From contig JBJOPS010000055.1 of assembly GCA_046050465.1 (NCBI GenBank), positions 1-30,417 of the forward strand: a stretch of DNA of 30,417 bases. Reading direction: 5' to 3'. This document shows, in pieces, positions 7,839 to 15,360 of the stretch (position 1 is the stretch's first letter; each line of letters opens with the position of its first letter). The notes beneath the pieces were generated by a model. It saw nothing but the letters and a program-made list of their open reading frames with translations, did not search any database and was not told where the DNA came from. Both the position numbers and the translations under genes were made by a program. This stretch comes from Egaibacter sp046050465. GTDB taxonomy: Bacteria; Pseudomonadota; Gammaproteobacteria; Burkholderiales; Burkholderiaceae_C.

Positions 7839-9023
7839 TTAAAAATCTACCAGACTCAGGCCAATACTGAGTATGGTGCGGCGTCGGTTGTAGTCCACCA
7901 GCGAATCGCCGTAACCGCTCCATAGCTGAGTGTGAAAGCGCAGCCCGCTGTAGTGCTGACCTTGCCGGTCATCTCCTTTGCCCAGTGTCTGCAACCATTC
8001 CAGCCGGACTGAGCCTCGGGCCTGAGAGCGCAACGCGTGCCGCAGGGTTATTCCCAGGGTGTTGTTTTTATCCGGATTCCAGAAGCCGGTTATCTCGAAA
8101 CGGCCGATATGGTTGCTGATGTCCGGGTTGTCATCCTGATGGTTGTTTTCCGGCAAACGTGCCCAGGCTCGTGCGGTCACACGAAAATCGTTCCCGTTTT
8201 CCATGCCCGTCATCAGCACGATGCGGTTCCAGCTGCGCGACAGGGGCAGGCTTTGCCCGTTGGACTGGTGCACGGCGCTGATACCGCTGTAGCGCAGCCG
8301 CCAGCCACCGGGCAGGGGCGCGTGCGTGGGGTAGATGTAGGTGATTTCCGGCTCGTGGTCGGTGGTGCGGAAAGGGCGCGAAATGGCACCGTTGAACAGC
8401 TGCCAGCTGGATTGCTGCGAATAGCCGAACCACAGCGAATCGTTTCGCCCGGACTCGCTCTCGGTCAGGATGCCGCGCGCGATCTTGGTCCGCACCGAGA
8501 GATGAATGCGTGCCTCGGACGTGCGATAGGCCGTGTACGTCGCGGTATGGCCTGCCGCTGGCGAGCTGGGCGCGGTGTTCACGCTGTCCGAGCCGATCCA
8601 CGACAGGCTGATGGGCCGGTAGCCGCGAATGCCGAAGGTGCCGCAGTCGCTGGCAGGCTCCAGCTCCCAGAACCGCGACAGCTCGGTTGTCTTGGGGTTG
8701 GTGCAGGGTTTGAGAAACGCCTGAGCCGTGGCGGTAGGCTCTGGCGCTGCGGGTGCCGCCGGGGCGGGCGCTGACACGGGTGTGGTGGACGCCAGGGCTG
8801 CGGTAGGCGCAGGCATTGCGGTGGTGGCAGGCTGCTGTGCCTGTGCCCAGCGGTCAAAGCAGGCCAGGCGGGCGGCGTTGTCGGCGGTGAGCGCGCTGCA
8901 CTGCGCCCAGCTGGTGGGAGCGGCGGGCGTGGTGGGCACGGGGGACTGGGCCTGCGCAGATAGCGGGAACAAGAGAGGCGCCACAAGCGGGGCCAGCCAG
9001 GCGCCGGGGCTGAATAATGGCAT
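7839..9023 (-). CDS. pldA: Outer-membrane phospholipase A (OMPLA)
   Basis: 394 residues with a signal peptide (LVAPLLFPLSAQAQ). The N-terminal linker has the Ala-rich, cysteine-bearing pattern CSALTADNAARLACFDRW. The C-terminal two thirds form the 12-strand OMPLA barrel. The active-site signature HQSNGQSLPLSRSWNR is present and supplies the catalytic His and Ser plus the Asn of the family. The enzyme hydrolyses outer-membrane phospholipids as a calcium-dependent dimer (family knowledge). I chose ATG 9023 rather than 9053: AAAAAGG lies just upstream of 9023, the signal peptide starts there, and the longer version would be encoded by an inserted 57-bp repeat. The gene converges on the exporter operon 19 bp away. 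Confidence 0.93.
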   Translation of the reverse strand: MPLFSPGAWLAPLVAPLLFPLSAQAQSPVPTTPAAPTSWAQCSALTADNAARLACFDRWAQAQQPATTAMPAPTAALASTTPVSAPAPAAPAAPEPTATAQAFLKPCTNPKTTELSRFWELEPASDCGTFGIRGYRPISLSWIGSDSVNTAPSSPAAGHTATYTAYRTSEARIHLSVRTKIARGILTESESGRNDSLWFGYSQQSSWQLFNGAISRPFRTTDHEPEITYIYPTHAPLPGGWRLRYSGISAVHQSNGQSLPLSRSWNRIVLMTGMENGNDFRVTARAWARLPENNHQDDNPDISNHIGRFEITGFWNPDKNNTLGITLRHALRSQARGSVRLEWLQTLGKGDDRQGQHYSGLRFHTQLWSGYGDSLVDYNRRRTILSIGLSLVDF

Positions 9024-9042
9024 GTTTTGCCTTTTTACAAGG

Positions 9043-9099
9043 ATTTTTGGCATCTGGCCCTCGTCAGTTATGCGTGAGTAGCTATTAAATATATAGCAA
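9043..9099 (+). repeat. 57-bp dispersed element, copy A (upstream of pldA)
   Basis: This stretch aligns without gaps to four other 57-bp stretches in the window (14525, 16944, 18672, 24414). Shared blocks are TTGG at columns 5-8, a GGCCC/AGCCC block at 14-18, and AGCTAT at 38-43 followed by TAGCAA at 52-57; the last two can pair as a small hairpin. The copy sits 20 bp upstream of the chosen pldA start and supplies a spurious upstream ATG. Confidence 0.8.
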
Positions 9100-9116
9100 A
9101 AAGATCTGCAAATTTA

Positions 9117-9166
9117 ATGCCCTGGGCGTGAGCGGGCCTGGCTAAGCCTGCTCACGCCCAGGGCAT
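9117..9166 (-). terminator. Strong hairpin that includes the rep stop codon
   Basis: Two perfect 17-bp arms (9117-9133 and 9150-9166, core CCCTGGGCGTGAGC) surround a 16-base loop whose ends can pair further. Read on the - strand, the first arm contains the last codons of rep (MPWA and stop), and the hairpin is followed by an AT-rich stretch (TTAAATTT, then TTTTT 17 bases later). It probably ends or protects the rep transcript. The T tract is weak for a classical intrinsic terminator. Confidence 0.6.
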
Positions 9167-11359
9167 AGCCGCCGCTGCCGTGGCCGCGTCCAGGGCCTTT
9201 TTGGCGAACTCGGCGCGCAGGGCCTTGAGCTTCTCGCGCGGGTCTTCGCGGGCGGTGGTTTTATCCAGCGCCATCTCGGCGATGAAGCGGCTGGGCTGCG
9301 CGGCAATCATGTCACGGCCCTTCTTGCGTTTGCGCGTCCAGCTCACGGCCAGGCTGCGCTGCGCGCGGGTGATGCCCACATACATCAGGCGGCGCTCTTC
9401 CTGCAGACGCTCCAGAATGCCCTCACTCATGGGGCCATCGGTGCGGCCGCCGGGGTTGGCATCATCACCCAGTTTGAACGGCAGCATGCCCTCGGTCACG
9501 CCCACCAGCATCACGTGGGGCCACTCCAGCCCCTTGGCGGCGTGCAGCGTGGAGAGCGTCACCACGTTCTGGTCGGTCTGGCGCTCGCTGATGGTGGACA
9601 GCAGCGAGATGGTCTGCGCCACCTCCAGCAGGTTTTTCACCTCGGTGGAGGTGGAAACGCCCGCTGCATCGTCAATCTGCCCGCCGCAGCGCGCGGCCAT
9701 CCAGTCGCAAAACTCCATCACGTTGGTCCAGCGGGCGGCGGCGAGTTTTTCGCTGTCTTCGCCTTCGTACAGGTTTTTCTCGTAGTCAATTTCCTTGAGC
9801 CAGTCGGTCAGAAAGGCGCGGGCGGCCTCGGCGCCCTGCGTGTGACGGGCGCGAAACTCCAGATCGTTCACATAGCGGCCAAACTCGTGCAGGCTGCCCA
9901 CTGCCTTTTTGGGCAACACACTGCCCAGGCTGGGGCTGAACAGCGCTTCAAACAGGCTCACTTTGTACTGGCTGGCAAACACGCCCAGTTGCGTCAGTGT
10001 GGTGTGGCCGATGCCGCGCTTGGGCGTGGTGATGGCGCGCAGAAACGCCGGGTCGTCGTCGTTGTTCACCCACAGGCGAAACCAGGCGCACAGGTCCTTG
10101 ATTTCAGCGCGGTCAAAAAAGCTCTGCCCGCCCGACACCTTGTACGGAATCTGCGCCTTGCGCAGCGCCTGCTCGAACACCCGCGCCTGGTGGTTGGCGC
10201 GGTACAGCACGGCAAAGTCGCGGAATTGCGCCCCCACGCTTGCCACTTCGTGTGCTGCGCTGCCCCCCGGGGGGGCCGTGCCTTGCCTGGAGCGGCCCGG
10301 CGATGCGGCGGCCATTTCGGCGCCGGCGACGCGCAGGCTCTGGATGCGGGCCACGGTGCGCTCGGCCTCGTGTTCTTCGTTGTCGGCATCCACCACGCGC
10401 ACCGGCTCGCCTTCGCCCAGATCGCTCCACAGATTCTTGGGGAACAGCTTGGGGTTGGGGCCAATCACGTTGTTGGCAGCCCGCAAAATGGCACCGGTGG
10501 AGCGGTAGTTTTGCTCCAGCTTGATGACCTTGAGCTGCGGGTAGTCAATCGGCAGCTTTTTCAGATTGTCCAGCGTGGCGCCGCGCCAGCCGTAGATGGA
10601 CTGGTCGTCATCGCCCACAGCCGTGAAGCGGCCGCGCTCACCCACCAGCAGCTTGAGCACCTCGTACTGCGTGGCATTGGTATCCTGGTATTCATCCACC
10701 AGCACATGGCCCAGCAGCCCTTGCCATTTCTGCCTGACATGCTCATGATTTTGTAGCAACTTGAGCGGCAGGCCAATCAGGTCGTCAAAGTCCACGCTCT
10801 GGTAGGCGGTGAGGCGCTCCTCATAACGGCCCATGATGGTGGCGGTGACGCGCTCGTTGTCGTCCCTGGCCTGCGCCAAAGCCTGCGCGGCGTTCAACCC
10901 CATGTTTTTCCACAGGCTGATGGCCCACTGCCACTGGCGCGCGGTGGCGGCGTCGGTGCTGCCACCGCAGTCTTTCAGGATGCTGGTGACGTCATCGCTG
11001 TCCAGAATCGAAAAGGCCGGTTTCAGGCCCAGCACCTCGCCGTCCTGGCGCATCATGCGCACGCCTAAAGCGTGAAAGGTGCAAATCACCACCTCTTTGG
11101 CGGCCTTGCCGATCAGGCTTTTGGCGCGCTCGCGCATCTCGGTGGCGGCCTTGTTGGTGAAGGTGATGGCGGCAATGCGCTGCGGCTCCATGCCGGACTG
11201 GATCAACCGGCCAATCTTGTGGGTGATAACCCGCGTTTTGCCCGAACCGGCGCCGGCCAGCACCAGGCAGGGGCCGTGCATGTAGTTGACAGCTTCCTGC
11301 TGGGCGATGTTCAGACCGGGGGAGGGAGGAGAAAATGGAGAAGAGGGAGACAGCGACAT
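9152..11359 (-). CDS. rep: ATP-dependent DNA helicase Rep (UvrD/PcrA superfamily I)
   Basis: 735 residues; E. coli Rep has 673. Motifs in order are AGAGSGKT (Walker A, ~34-41), DEYQDTNATQYEVL (motif II), GDDDQSIYGWRGA (III), VIKLEQNYRST (IV), TLHAAKGLEWPHVMLVG (V) and EERRLMYVGITRAQ (VI). The stretch VVDADNEEHEAERTVARI and the following VLYRANHQARVFE match Rep rather than UvrD. Rep is a 3'-5' helicase that helps replication forks pass protein blocks. Between these two stretches lies an extra ~24-residue segment encoded by a dispersed repeat (separate entry), which explains part of the extra length. The gene is divergent from the AEC permease gene 58 bp away. Confidence 0.94.
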   Translation of the reverse strand: MSLSPSSPFSPPSPGLNIAQQEAVNYMHGPCLVLAGAGSGKTRVITHKIGRLIQSGMEPQRIAAITFTNKAATEMRERAKSLIGKAAKEVVICTFHALGVRMMRQDGEVLGLKPAFSILDSDDVTSILKDCGGSTDAATARQWQWAISLWKNMGLNAAQALAQARDDNERVTATIMGRYEERLTAYQSVDFDDLIGLPLKLLQNHEHVRQKWQGLLGHVLVDEYQDTNATQYEVLKLLVGERGRFTAVGDDDQSIYGWRGATLDNLKKLPIDYPQLKVIKLEQNYRSTGAILRAANNVIGPNPKLFPKNLWSDLGEGEPVRVVDADNEEHEAERTVARIQSLRVAGAEMAAASPGRSRQGTAPPGGSAAHEVASVGAQFRDFAVLYRANHQARVFEQALRKAQIPYKVSGGQSFFDRAEIKDLCAWFRLWVNNDDDPAFLRAITTPKRGIGHTTLTQLGVFASQYKVSLFEALFSPSLGSVLPKKAVGSLHEFGRYVNDLEFRARHTQGAEAARAFLTDWLKEIDYEKNLYEGEDSEKLAAARWTNVMEFCDWMAARCGGQIDDAAGVSTSTEVKNLLEVAQTISLLSTISERQTDQNVVTLSTLHAAKGLEWPHVMLVGVTEGMLPFKLGDDANPGGRTDGPMSEGILERLQEERRLMYVGITRAQRSLAVSWTRKRKKGRDMIAAQPSRFIAEMALDKTTAREDPREKLKALRAEFAKKALDAATAAAAMPWA
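10230..10301 (-). repeat. 72-bp palindromic element inserted in frame in rep
   Basis: On the - strand this begins GCCGGGCCGC and ends with 39 bases that are identical to 19950-19988 in the radical SAM gene. It contains a run of seven C followed by six G, a self-complementary centre. In Rep it encodes a segment ending GGSAAHEVASVGA, placed between conserved helicase motifs at residues ~353-377, where E. coli Rep has no counterpart. Confidence 0.85.
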
Positions 11360-11417
11360 TCAAACCTGACAACAACACAAACACGCAGCAGAAGCCGGGA
11401 ATGATACAGACCGCCGG

Positions 11418-12401
11418 GTGGGCGAGAATGCCGCTGTGCTGCAAATACTTCTGGTTACATTCCCCTTCTTCGCACTCGTGCTGGCGGGCTACGTCGCCGC
11501 CCGCCGGAAAATGCTGCCGCTGGAGGCGATTCCCGGCCTGAACGGTTTTGTGCTGTTCTTCGCGCTGCCCTGCATGTTGTACCGCTTTGGTGCGTCGATG
11601 CCCGTGGCCCAACTGCTGGATGCCAGCGTGTTTTTAACCTACCTGCTGTGTGCGCTGGTGATGGTGGGGTTTGCCGTGGCGATCAGCCTGAACGAGCGCA
11701 TTGGCTGGAACGACGCCTCGTTTGGCGCGCTGGTGGCGGCTTTTCCCAACACCGGTTTCATGGGTGTGCCGCTGCTGGTGGCGTTGCTGGGCCCCAAGGC
11801 CGCAGGCCCGGCGATTGTGACGATTCTGGTGGACATGGTGATCACCACGTCCCTGTGTATCGCCGTCTCGCGGCTGGACGGCGCGGACGAACACGGCGCG
11901 GCCAAGGCGGTCAAAAACGCGCTGAAAAGTGTCGCGGCCAACCCGTTGCCGTGGGCCATCATGCTGGGCGCCGTGTCATCGGCCATCAGTCTGGAGCTGC
12001 CCAAACCCGTGATGCAGACGCTGGGCATGCTGGCCGATGCGGCGTCGCCCGTGGCGCTGTTCACCATTGGCGCCGTGCTGGCCCGCTCGCAAATGCTGAC
12101 GGCGCAGGGCCACGCCCAGCCCCTGGCCCTGCGCGACTACCTGCCCGTGGCCGTGCTGAAGCTGCTGCTGCACCCGCTGCTGGTGCTGCTGGTCGGCGTG
12201 GCCGCCATTTCGCTGGGCGTGCCGCTGAGCAAGTTTGCGCTGACCGTCATGGTGCTGGTAGCCGCCCTGCCCAGCGCCAGCAACGTGGCCATGCTGGCCG
12301 AGCGGTATGCGGCAGACAACGGGCGTGTGGCGCGCATCATTCTGGTGACGACGGCCGTGGCGTTTCTGACGTTTTCAATGGCGGTGACGCTGCTGACGTG
12401 A
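11418..12401 (+). CDS. AEC (auxin efflux carrier) family permease
   Basis: 327 residues with about ten hydrophobic membrane segments and the typical AEC halves: FPFFALVLAGYVAARRKMLP at the start, FPNTGFMGVPLLVALLG in the middle, and a C-terminal half with PLSKFALTVMVLVAALPSASNVAMLAERY. AEC permeases export or exchange small organic anions; the substrate is not predictable here. GTG 11418 is the longest reasonable start, and a GTG at 11436 is possible. The stop codon is followed directly, in the same frame, by the remnant of an HTH antitoxin gene, so the 3' end lies at a deletion junction. Confidence 0.88.
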   Translation: MGENAAVLQILLVTFPFFALVLAGYVAARRKMLPLEAIPGLNGFVLFFALPCMLYRFGASMPVAQLLDASVFLTYLLCALVMVGFAVAISLNERIGWNDASFGALVAAFPNTGFMGVPLLVALLGPKAAGPAIVTILVDMVITTSLCIAVSRLDGADEHGAAKAVKNALKSVAANPLPWAIMLGAVSSAISLELPKPVMQTLGMLADAASPVALFTIGAVLARSQMLTAQGHAQPLALRDYLPVAVLKLLLHPLLVLLVGVAAISLGVPLSKFALTVMVLVAALPSASNVAMLAERYAADNGRVARIILVTTAVAFLTFSMAVTLLT

Positions 12402-12641
12402 CAGGTTCCTTCGCAGTTATCGAGTCACCTCAGGGCCCTTCGCAAGGCGAAGGGCCTGAGCCAGGCTGACCTGGGTGCCCGGCTGGGCTTGAGCCAAACC
12501 AGAATTGCCCGAATTGAAGGCGACCCGCTGGCGATCAGCGTTGAGCAACTGCTGCAGGTTCTGTCTGTACTGGGGGTGCGTGTGGCACTTGATCCCTCGC
12601 CGGCAACGCCTGACAAAACCACTGAAGACGAGCCTTGGTGA
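12402..12641 (+). pseudogene. hipB: hipB-type XRE antitoxin remnant lacking its start
   Basis: The frame after the AEC stop encodes about 79 residues. They match HipB-like XRE antitoxins: LRALRKAKGLSQADLGARLG, then LSQTRIARIEGDP, a SVEQLLQVLSVLGVRVALD segment, and a short acidic tail ending TTEDEPW. No ATG, GTG or TTG in this frame precedes the HTH, because the TGA of the permease lies immediately upstream. The first few codons have been lost. It is probably not translated, except by read-through from the permease gene. Confidence 0.75.
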
Positions 12642-12643
12642 CC

Positions 12644-12821
12644 ATGGCGGGCGTGCTCAATGTCTGGATGAATGGTGAACGGTGTCGGTGTCGCCCTCCA
12701 ACGTGTGGAGGGGCTGCTGCCAGATGACTTCCCGCCGCGCGTCTGGGATGCAGTACAAACTGGAATCAAAGGGCATGCAAGCCAGTTTTTGCGCGAAGTG
12801 GCGTTGAACCCGTCCATTTGA
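12644..12821 (+). pseudogene. hipA: hipA kinase toxin remnant with large internal deletion
   Basis: It starts 2 bp after the hipB-like stop with MAGVLNVWMNGER, the usual HipA N-terminus. Within 15 codons the frame is lost, and another frame continues as VALQRVEGLLPDDFPPRVW, then DAVQTGIKGHASQFLREVA and stop, which resembles a HipA C-terminus. The kinase core, normally about 350 residues, is missing. A 49-codon frame (ATG 12672 to 12821) could still be read but has no kinase motifs. Confidence 0.7.
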
Positions 12822-12851
12822 TCCGGCACGCGCTAGCCTCTGATGCACCGC

Positions 12852-14984
12852 TCAAATCGCCAGTGGGTCCACATCCACCGCCCAGCGAATCAACCCCTTG
12901 CATTCCGGCAGCGCCCGCGTGGTGTGCAGCACGGCGTGCCAGGCGGACAAAAAGCGCTGCAGCGCGGCGCGCGAGGGGCTCTCCACCAGCATCTGGGCAC
13001 GCTCCACATCCGCGATGCGCTGAATGCTCATCGGCACAGCTGGGTACCGTGTGACCTGGTCAAAACCCGGCAAGTCGGCCAGTTGCTCCGTGGCGGCCGC
13101 GCTGGCGGCGGTGAGAAAGCCCTGCGCCACCTCCTGCGTGCGGGCGTCGGCGCGCACCAGCGCCTGAAAGCTGAAGGGTGGCAGATGAGCCTGTTCGCGT
13201 TCTTTCAGTTGCTGCGCGGCAAAGGCGGGGTAGTCATGCCGCTTGAGCGCTTCAAACAGCGGGTGCGCGGGGTGAAAGGTCTGAATCCACATTTCGCTGC
13301 GACTGGTGATGGTGGCGTCGCGCCCGGCCCGGCCTGCGGCTTGCATCAGCAGGCTGAACAGCCGCTCGGGCGCGCGGAAATCGCTGGAAAACAGCGCGCC
13401 GTCGGGGTTCACTGCTGCCACCAAAGTGATTCGGCGAAAGTCGTGGCCCTTGGCAATCATCTGGGTGCCCACCAGCACATCCACCTCGCCCGAATGCACC
13501 CTGGCCAGTTGCGATTCGAGCGCGCCTTTTAACCGGGTGCTGTCGGCGTCGATGCGTGCCACGCGTACCGGTTCGCCCTCGGGGAACAGTGCCGACACCG
13601 AGTTGGGCCGCCGCACATCGGCCAGCAGCTCGGCCAGGTGCTCTTCCAGCTGCTCGGTGCCACGCCCGACCGGGGCGATGTCCACGTTGCCGCACTCAGG
13701 GCAGGCGCGTGGCACGCGCTCGGTAAAGCCGCAGTGGTGGCAGCGCAGCGTGCGGTCGATCTTGTGGAACACCCGAAACGCGCTGCAGTGTGGGCACTGA
13801 CTTTTCCAGTCGCAGGCGCTGCAGGCCAGCACGGGCGCATAGCCGCGCCGGTTCAGGAACACCATGCTTTGTTCGCCGCGGGCCACGCGCTCGCGGATGG
13901 CTTGGAGCAGTGGCGTGGAGAACACCGCCTTCTTGGGCTGGTTGTTCATGTCCACCCTTCGCACGAAAGGTAGTTCGCTGCTCTCTCCAATCCGGCTGGG
14001 CATCTCCAGCCGCACATAACGGCCACCTTGCGCAGCCGCACGGCTGTGGTGCCAGGTCTCCAGCGACGGTGTGGCCGAGCCCAGCATCACCTTGGCACCT
14101 TCCAGCCGGCCACGGTAAATGGCCAGATCGCGCGCGGAGTAACGGGCACCATCCTGCTGTTTGTAGCTGGGGTCGTGCTCTTCATCCACCACGATGAGCT
14201 GCAAATGGGGCATGGACGCAAACACCGCCATGCGTGTGCCCAGCACGATGCGCGCCGTGCCGTTGTGCGCGGCCAGCCAGCTTTTCAGGCGCTGCGGGTT
14301 GGTCATGCCGCTGTGCAGCGACACCACGGCGTCTTCCCCGTACAGCGGGGCAAAACGCGCTCTCACGCGGGCTTCCAGCTGAGGTGTGAGGTTGATCTCG
14401 GGCACCATCAGCATGGCTTGCGCGTCGGGGTCGCGCGCGAGCAGCGTCTGCACCGCATGCAGGTACACCTCGGTCTTGCCGCTGCCCGTAGTGCCAAAGA
14501 GTAAAAACGGCCCTTTTTGGGTATCAAACTGGGCAATAGCCCGCATCTGTTCTGCGCTGAGCGCTACTGAATTTGTAGTGCCTGATGATGCCTGCAAATC
14601 GGAAGCCCCGGCCTTGGCATGCCGTTTGATGCGCCGCGCCATCTGTTTGGGCGTGAGATCGCGCAGCTGGGGTGGCAGGGCGGCTAGCGCCACTTCGCCC
14701 AGGGACCGCTGGTAATAGTCGGCCGCAAAACCTGCCAGCTGGCGCCACGTTGCGGAAAGAGGGGTGATGCCCTCCAGTGCACCGGCCACAGCGCGCAGCT
14801 TTCCGGGGTCCATTTTTGGTGCATCGGCCCGCGTGTCCCACACCACGCCCAGTGTTTCGCGTTTGCCAAACGGCACGCGCACCAGGCTTCCCGGGGGTAG
14901 CAACAACTCACTTTCGTACGTCAGCGGCCCGGCCACCGGGCTGTGCGCCGGGGTCTGGACAAGGACGGACAACAGGGATGTCAT
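12852..14984 (-). CDS. priA: Primosomal protein N' (replication restart helicase PriA)
   Basis: 710 residues, close to the family length of ~730. The N-terminal 3' DNA-binding domain has LVRVPFGKRETLGVVWD. It is followed by Walker A GTTGSGKTEVYLHA (~160), DEEHDPSYKQQDG (motif II, ~266), a zinc-binding insert with eight cysteines (CSACDWKSQCPHC and CHHCGFTE...CPEC, ~390-437), and helicase motifs GTQMIAKGHDF and QAAGRAGR. PriA reloads the replisome at stalled forks. The gene stands alone on the - strand, with a 374-bp AT-rich region upstream. A 57-bp repeat lies in frame at residues ~135-153, just before the helicase domain. Confidence 0.95.
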   Translation of the reverse strand: MTSLLSVLVQTPAHSPVAGPLTYESELLLPPGSLVRVPFGKRETLGVVWDTRADAPKMDPGKLRAVAGALEGITPLSATWRQLAGFAADYYQRSLGEVALAALPPQLRDLTPKQMARRIKRHAKAGASDLQASSGTTNSVALSAEQMRAIAQFDTQKGPFLLFGTTGSGKTEVYLHAVQTLLARDPDAQAMLMVPEINLTPQLEARVRARFAPLYGEDAVVSLHSGMTNPQRLKSWLAAHNGTARIVLGTRMAVFASMPHLQLIVVDEEHDPSYKQQDGARYSARDLAIYRGRLEGAKVMLGSATPSLETWHHSRAAAQGGRYVRLEMPSRIGESSELPFVRRVDMNNQPKKAVFSTPLLQAIRERVARGEQSMVFLNRRGYAPVLACSACDWKSQCPHCSAFRVFHKIDRTLRCHHCGFTERVPRACPECGNVDIAPVGRGTEQLEEHLAELLADVRRPNSVSALFPEGEPVRVARIDADSTRLKGALESQLARVHSGEVDVLVGTQMIAKGHDFRRITLVAAVNPDGALFSSDFRAPERLFSLLMQAAGRAGRDATITSRSEMWIQTFHPAHPLFEALKRHDYPAFAAQQLKEREQAHLPPFSFQALVRADARTQEVAQGFLTAASAAATEQLADLPGFDQVTRYPAVPMSIQRIADVERAQMLVESPSRAALQRFLSAWHAVLHTTRALPECKGLIRWAVDVDPLAI
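14525..14581 (+). repeat. 57-bp dispersed element, copy D (inside priA)
   Basis: Gapless alignment with the other four copies: CAAACTGGGCAATAGCCC at the left, then TGCGCTGAGCGCTAC, and TGTAGTGC at the right. It lies antisense to priA and encodes TTNSVALSAEQMRAIAQF, between the DNA-binding domain and the helicase Walker A motif. It is the most diverged copy, and part of its coding overlaps a stretch (LxxEQ) that is also conserved in E. coli PriA. Confidence 0.6.
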
Positions 14985-15034
14985 AAAAGAAGTTGGTTTG
15001 AGAGTGAAACTTGATGTGAACTGGTTAAATGCTC

Positions 15035-15063
15035 ATTAAGTCATTGATTTAAATGGGTTTCAA
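15035..15063 (-). promoter_or_regulatory. Candidate sigma-70 promoter for priA
   Basis: On the - strand TTGAAA (15058-15063) is followed after 17 bases by CTTAAT (15035-15040), which fits the -35/-10 spacing. It lies about 50 bp upstream of the priA start. The -10 box is weak, so this is a suggestion only. Confidence 0.3.
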
Positions 15064-15080
15064 CGGGCATCCAAGGATTC

Positions 15081-15089
15081 TGTGGATAA
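15081..15089 (-). promoter_or_regulatory. DnaA-box-like site 1
   Basis: TGTGGATAA on the + strand is the exact complement of the consensus DnaA box TTATCCACA. It lies about 100 bp upstream of the priA start, in AT-rich DNA. Confidence 0.4.
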
Positions 15090-15267
15090 CTTTGTTGATA
15101 TGTTGTCGCGGGTCATGCTGAGGCCTTGTAAATCAACGGTCTTGCTGAAATGCCTGTAAAAAAAGCAAAGTTGAAATCCCATATAAATCAACAACTTGGG
15201 AGTGCTATTGGTTTTGTAGCAGGTCACGCACTTGTCACACATGACTTCCGCACCGCAACAAAAATTT

Positions 15268-15276
15268 TGTGCATAA
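15268..15276 (-). promoter_or_regulatory. DnaA-box-like site 2
   Basis: TGTGCATAA is the complement of TTATGCACA and fits the relaxed DnaA consensus TTATNCACA. It has the same orientation as site 1, 187 bp away in the same intergenic region. Confidence 0.3.
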
Positions 15277-15322
15277 GTCAATACCCACTGACATATTTCA
15301 CGAAAAAGTCTGCTAGGGTTTC

Positions 15323-15360
15323 AGGCTGGAAATGAAATGCCGATAAGCCGCATCCAGCCT
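15323..15360 (-). terminator. Possible hairpin at the end of hemE
   Basis: AGGCTGGA (15323-15330) and TCCAGCCT (15353-15360) can pair across a 22-base loop. The hairpin overlaps the hemE stop codon. On the - strand a TTTTT run comes only about 15 bases after the stem, so termination is uncertain. Confidence 0.3.

Larger units (their letters stand above)
14985..15358. other. AT-rich intergenic region between hemE and priA
   Basis: 374 bp without a convincing gene, clearly richer in A and T than its neighbours. It lies upstream of priA and downstream of hemE. It holds a candidate promoter, two DnaA-box-like sites and a hairpin at the hemE end (separate entries). Two short open frames (15150-15335 + and 15060-15281 -) match nothing I recognise and overlap each other. 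Confidence 0.6.

Noticed and set aside
9515..10756. Long open frame on the + strand opposite rep (similar ones at 8037-8774 opposite pldA, 15386-16558 opposite hemE, 25349-26803 opposite hsdM)
   Set aside because: Each mirrors a clear gene on the other strand. The translations are low-complexity His/Gln/Arg/Gly-rich and show no domain; they result from high-GC codon use.
15203..15221. TGCTATTGGTTTTGTAGCA, resembling the right end of the 57-bp element
   Set aside because: The left blocks are not present at the right distance without gaps. It may be a degenerate sixth copy, but the evidence is too thin.
15150..15335. Small + strand open frame (61 codons) between priA and hemE
   Set aside because: No recognisable domain, no good ribosome-binding site, and it overlaps another equally unremarkable frame on the - strand.
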